64,000 nt of DNA from Ulvibacterium sp. (GTDB taxonomy: Bacteria > Bacteroidota > Bacteroidia > Flavobacteriales > Flavobacteriaceae), in contig NZ_JANQOO010000014.1 of the NCBI RefSeq assembly GCF_028285715.1, positions 1 through 64,000 of the forward strand, given 5' to 3'. The notes under the pieces are model-generated. The model worked only from the letters and a program-made list of their open reading frames with translations. It had not been told where the DNA came from and did not search any database. A program made the position numbers and the translations under genes. Positions 61,351-64,000 of this stretch are shown one piece after another. The stretch's first letter is position 1. Each line of letters begins with the position of its first letter.

Positions 61351-61396
61351 ACCCGTTAAGGATTTTTCCCTTAATCGGGTATTGGCATACTTTTTT
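61351..61396 (+). terminator. Probable terminator after rny
   Basis: ACCCG-TTAAGG and CCTTAA-T-CGGGT pair to an 11-bp stem with one bulge (61351-61380), about 75 bases after the rny stop codon. A T-run (CTTTTTTGGG) follows ten bases later rather than directly, so termination is likely but not textbook. Confidence 0.55.
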
Positions 61397-61501
61397 GGGT
61401 TTTGCAAAAATATCGCTTCGCATCCCAAGGGTTAATGACTTTTATCATACTTTATAGGGGTTTTGAACTCTATCTTTAAAATGATTTTTAAACCCGAAGA
61501 G

Positions 61502-61921
61502 ATGAAAAAGCAAACACCCGTATCGGTAATAATGACCAAGAACGTTATTACCCTAAATAATGAAGATAATTTGGAAACTGCGGAGCGTCTTTTCAAAAAG
61601 CACCGTATTAGGCATATTCCAGTAGTTTCTGGAGAAAATATCATAGGAATGTTAAGCTATACCGATCTTTTGCGGATTAGCTTTGCCGATGCCGTGGATG
61701 ACGACGAAGAATATGTGGAAACTATGGTCTATAATATGTTTACGATTGGGCAGGTTATGGCCAAGTCCTTGATTAGTGTTTCCTCTACCGCTACGGTGCA
61801 GGACGTCGCGGAAATTCTATCCGATAGGGAATTTCATGCAATTCCCGTAGTTGACGATGGAAAATTAGTGGGAATAGTTACCACTACAGACCTGATTAAT
61901 TATTTGCTTGAGCAATTTTAA
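61502..61921 (+). CDS. CBS-domain protein
   Basis: About 139 residues from the ATG at 61502 (MKKQTPVSVIM); an ATG at 61481 is equally possible in principle. Two CBS units are seen: SVIMTKNVITLNNEDNLETA with HIPVVSGENIIGMLSYTDLL, and QVMAKSLISVSSTATVQDVA with FHAIPVVDDGKLVGIVTTTDLI. CBS pairs bind adenosine nucleotides or S-adenosylmethionine and act as sensors of energy or ionic state. No partner enzyme is encoded next to it. Confidence 0.9.
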   Translation: MKKQTPVSVIMTKNVITLNNEDNLETAERLFKKHRIRHIPVVSGENIIGMLSYTDLLRISFADAVDDDEEYVETMVYNMFTIGQVMAKSLISVSSTATVQDVAEILSDREFHAIPVVDDGKLVGIVTTTDLINYLLEQF

Positions 61922-62153
61922 GGGCCTCCTCGAATTTTTTGCGAACACCAAATGAGTACCCCAATGGAGCTACATTCTATGGTGAAATTATCATAACGGT
62001 CCAATATGTATTTTCGCACTTAATTATCCTAAGCTAAAGGAAAACATCGAAAGGTAATCGGATTTTACCTTTGTAATTCTTCTTTGATATTTTTCTATAA
62101 CTTTATGGGATACACCGTATAAGGCTTATTAGAATTCTATCCTAAAGATATAA

Positions 62154-64000
62154 TGGACATTAAAATACTCTTCTGGGTTCCGATTATAGTTTGTGTCTTC
62201 GGAATACACTCTTCATGCCAAAACAGAAAGCCAAACATCGATTTTGACAATCTTTCGGAAAGTGAAAAACGGAAACCTGAAAACGCCCTGTCCTCTATGA
62301 AAGTGGCGGAAGGTCTTCAACTGGAATTGTTCGCTTCGGAACCCTTGGTGGCCAATCCTACCAATTTAGCTATTGATGCGAGGGGTAGAGTATGGCTTTG
62401 TGAGGGTAGGAACTATAGATTGTTCGCCAACCCGGACAATACCTATGATGATGAGGGTGATCGTATCTTAATTTTGGAGGATACGGATGGAGATGGGGTG
62501 GCCGATACTACCAAGGTTTTTTATCAAGGGGAGGACGTTAATTCAGCCTTGGGTATAGCCGTGCTGGGAAACAAGGTCATTGTTTCCAAAAGCCCCAACG
62601 TTCTGGTCTTTACGGATGTGGATGGTGATGATAGACCTGATTCCAAGGAGATACTTTTTACCGGGATGGAGGGAGCAGATCATGATCATGGCGTACATGC
62701 ATTTGTTTTTGGCCCTGATGGTAGATTGTATTTTAACTTTGGAAACAATGGTAAACAATTACTGGACAAAAACGGAAATCCCCTTAAGGACATCTATGGA
62801 AATACCATTAACGATTCAAAAGGTCCGTACCGGGAGGGCATGGCATTTCGATGTGAATTGGATGGTTCCAATATAGAAGTATTGGGACATAACTTTAGAA
62901 ACCCCTACGAGGTTACCGTGGATTCCTATGGAGGTCTTTGGCAGTCGGACAATGATGACGATGGCAATAGGGGTACCCGTATCAATTATCTGATGGAGTA
63001 TGGGAACTACGGGTTTAAAGACCTTTTGACCGGTGAAAATTGGCGAGAACGTAGGACGGGTTGGCATGATGAAGTTCCGAAACGACATTGGCATTTGAAC
63101 GATCCGGGCTCTGTTCCTAATTTGCTGCAAACCGGTTCGGGTTCCCCTTGCGGCATTCTAGTTTATGAGGATAGGCTCCTACCTGAACAATATCACAATC
63201 AATTGATACATGCCGAGCCGGGTCATAATGTGGTCAGGTCCTACATCTTGGAAGAGAACGGGGCCGGCTACAGCGCTAAGATACAGGAGTTGGTGAAGAG
63301 CAGGGATGATTGGTTTAGACCTGATGACGTTGCAGTCGCTCCAGATGGATCACTATTTATCTCGGATTGGTACGATGGTGGGGTAGGCGGCCATAAGGCG
63401 GAGGACATTGTTCGGGGTAGGGTGTACCATCTTTCTGTTAAAGATGGATATAAACCTCCTAAATTCGATTTTAAAACCGCAAAAGGGGCGGAAGCCGCAC
63501 TGCTATCCGATAATATGGACGCGTTTTATCAAGCATGGCAAAAGTTACATTCCATGCAAGAGGAGGCCGAACCCATTTTGGAGAGACTTATAGCCCAAGG
63601 AGGCCTCGCAAAAGCAAGGGCACTATGGCTTGGTGCGCAAATCAATTCCAAGACCGAGGATTATGTGGAATTGGCACTGGCGGACACCGATTCCAAATAC
63701 AGGGTACAGGGTATACGTATGGCACGGTATCTTTTAAGAAATAAACTAGAGGCCTATCTAAGCCAAATGGTGAACGATGCTTCCATGCAGGTCAGGAGGG
63801 AAGTTGCCATTGCCTTACGGCATTTGGGCACTTCAAAGGCAGCTGGTCTTTGGGCGCAACTTGCCGAACAATATCAAGGCGGGGATCGCTGGTATTTGGA
63901 GGCCTTGGGAATTGGTTCGGATATCTATCCCAATCTGTACTTCAATGCTTGGAAATCCGTTATTGGAGCAAATTGGAAAAATATTGCAGGCTGGGAAATC
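62154..64000 (+). CDS. Beta-propeller membrane-bound dehydrogenase-like protein, N-terminal part (cut by window end)
   Basis: At least 615 residues are in view. After a lipoprotein-type signal (GIHSSC) a region LSSMKVAEGLQLELFASEP starts a beta-propeller with PTNLAIDARGRVWLCEGRNY, EDTDGDGVADTTKVF (calcium-type loop), DHDHGVHAFVFGPDGRLYF, HNFRNPYEVTVDSYGG and DDVAVAPDGSLFISDWYDGG. From about residue 460 HEAT-like repeats follow (QVRREVAIALRHLGTS). The organisation matches the gene at 1039; a cytochrome c domain with CxxCH would be expected beyond the window. A perfect -7 box (TACCTTTG, 62066-62073) precedes the gene. Role: electron-transferring oxidation of an unknown extracytoplasmic substrate. 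Confidence 0.88.

Noticed and set aside
1..64000. CRISPR arrays, transposases, prophage genes, tRNAs
   Set aside because: No regular repeat-spacer pattern, no transposase or phage structural motif and no cloverleaf with a CCA-type end was seen in the intergenic stretches.

Overview
The window looks like chromosomal DNA of a marine-type member of the Flavobacteriaceae (Bacteroidota). The evidence is a SusC/SusD pair, DUF6048/DUF6452/DUF6768-type flavobacterial families, CCC-motif membrane proteins next to a DUF2752 protein, TonB receptors with a carboxypeptidase-regulatory-like N-terminus, several TAnnTTTG -7 promoter boxes and many lipoprotein signals. The genus cannot be fixed from the sequence; the Maribacter/Zobellia/Arenibacter neighbourhood is a guess. 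All family names below come from reading the translated sequence, not from database searches.

Positions 1-1006 hold the 3' end of a 5S rRNA (end of an rRNA operon), a perfect GC-rich terminator and a TrhA/hemolysin III protein. From about 1.0 to 27.6 kb lies the main accessory region, an oxidative carbohydrate-utilisation locus. It contains a beta-propeller/cytochrome c dehydrogenase-like lipoprotein, a PSCyt1-DUF1549-LamG-DUF1553 cytochrome protein, a Tat-exported DUF1501 protein, a Tat-exported beta-propeller, a ThuA protein and a LacI regulator. These are followed by SusC, SusD, a DUF6807 lipoprotein, two exported Gfo/Idh/MocA oxidoreductases, a complete TRAP transporter (P, Q, M) and, on the other strand, a membrane-anchored GH3 glycosidase. 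A membrane-tethered winged-helix regulator is divergent from the cytochrome genes. A second beta-propeller dehydrogenase-like gene starts at 62154 and runs off the window. The suggested logic (inference) is uptake of a small glycoside or sugar acid by SusCD, periplasmic oxidation and cleavage by exported oxidoreductases and cytochrome proteins, and import of an acidic product by the TRAP transporter, under LacI control.

From 27.7 to 36.0 kb is a minus-strand efflux operon: TetR, TolC, HlyD, two ABC ATPases, a DUF2141 protein and two ABC-2 permeases, with a nucleotide-cyclase-like membrane protein at its end. Two palindromic operators mark the promoter after the TetR gene. From 36.5 to 43.6 kb are a small membrane ORF, an APC amino-acid permease, two thioredoxin-fold proteins, a PadR/FtsX-type permease pair and a ZIP metal transporter.

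From 43.7 kb on, the content is mostly housekeeping: two RNA methyltransferases (a THUMP type and RlmD), a sigma factor with its DUF6768 partner, ornithine aminotransferase, small membrane proteins, an Smr protein, a cysteine desulfurase, a TonB receptor and an M23 peptidase. These are followed by a coiled-coil protein, ZapA, a 6S-like RNA, RNase Y and a CBS-domain protein. Nothing resembling CRISPR arrays, transposases, prophage or tRNAs was seen.
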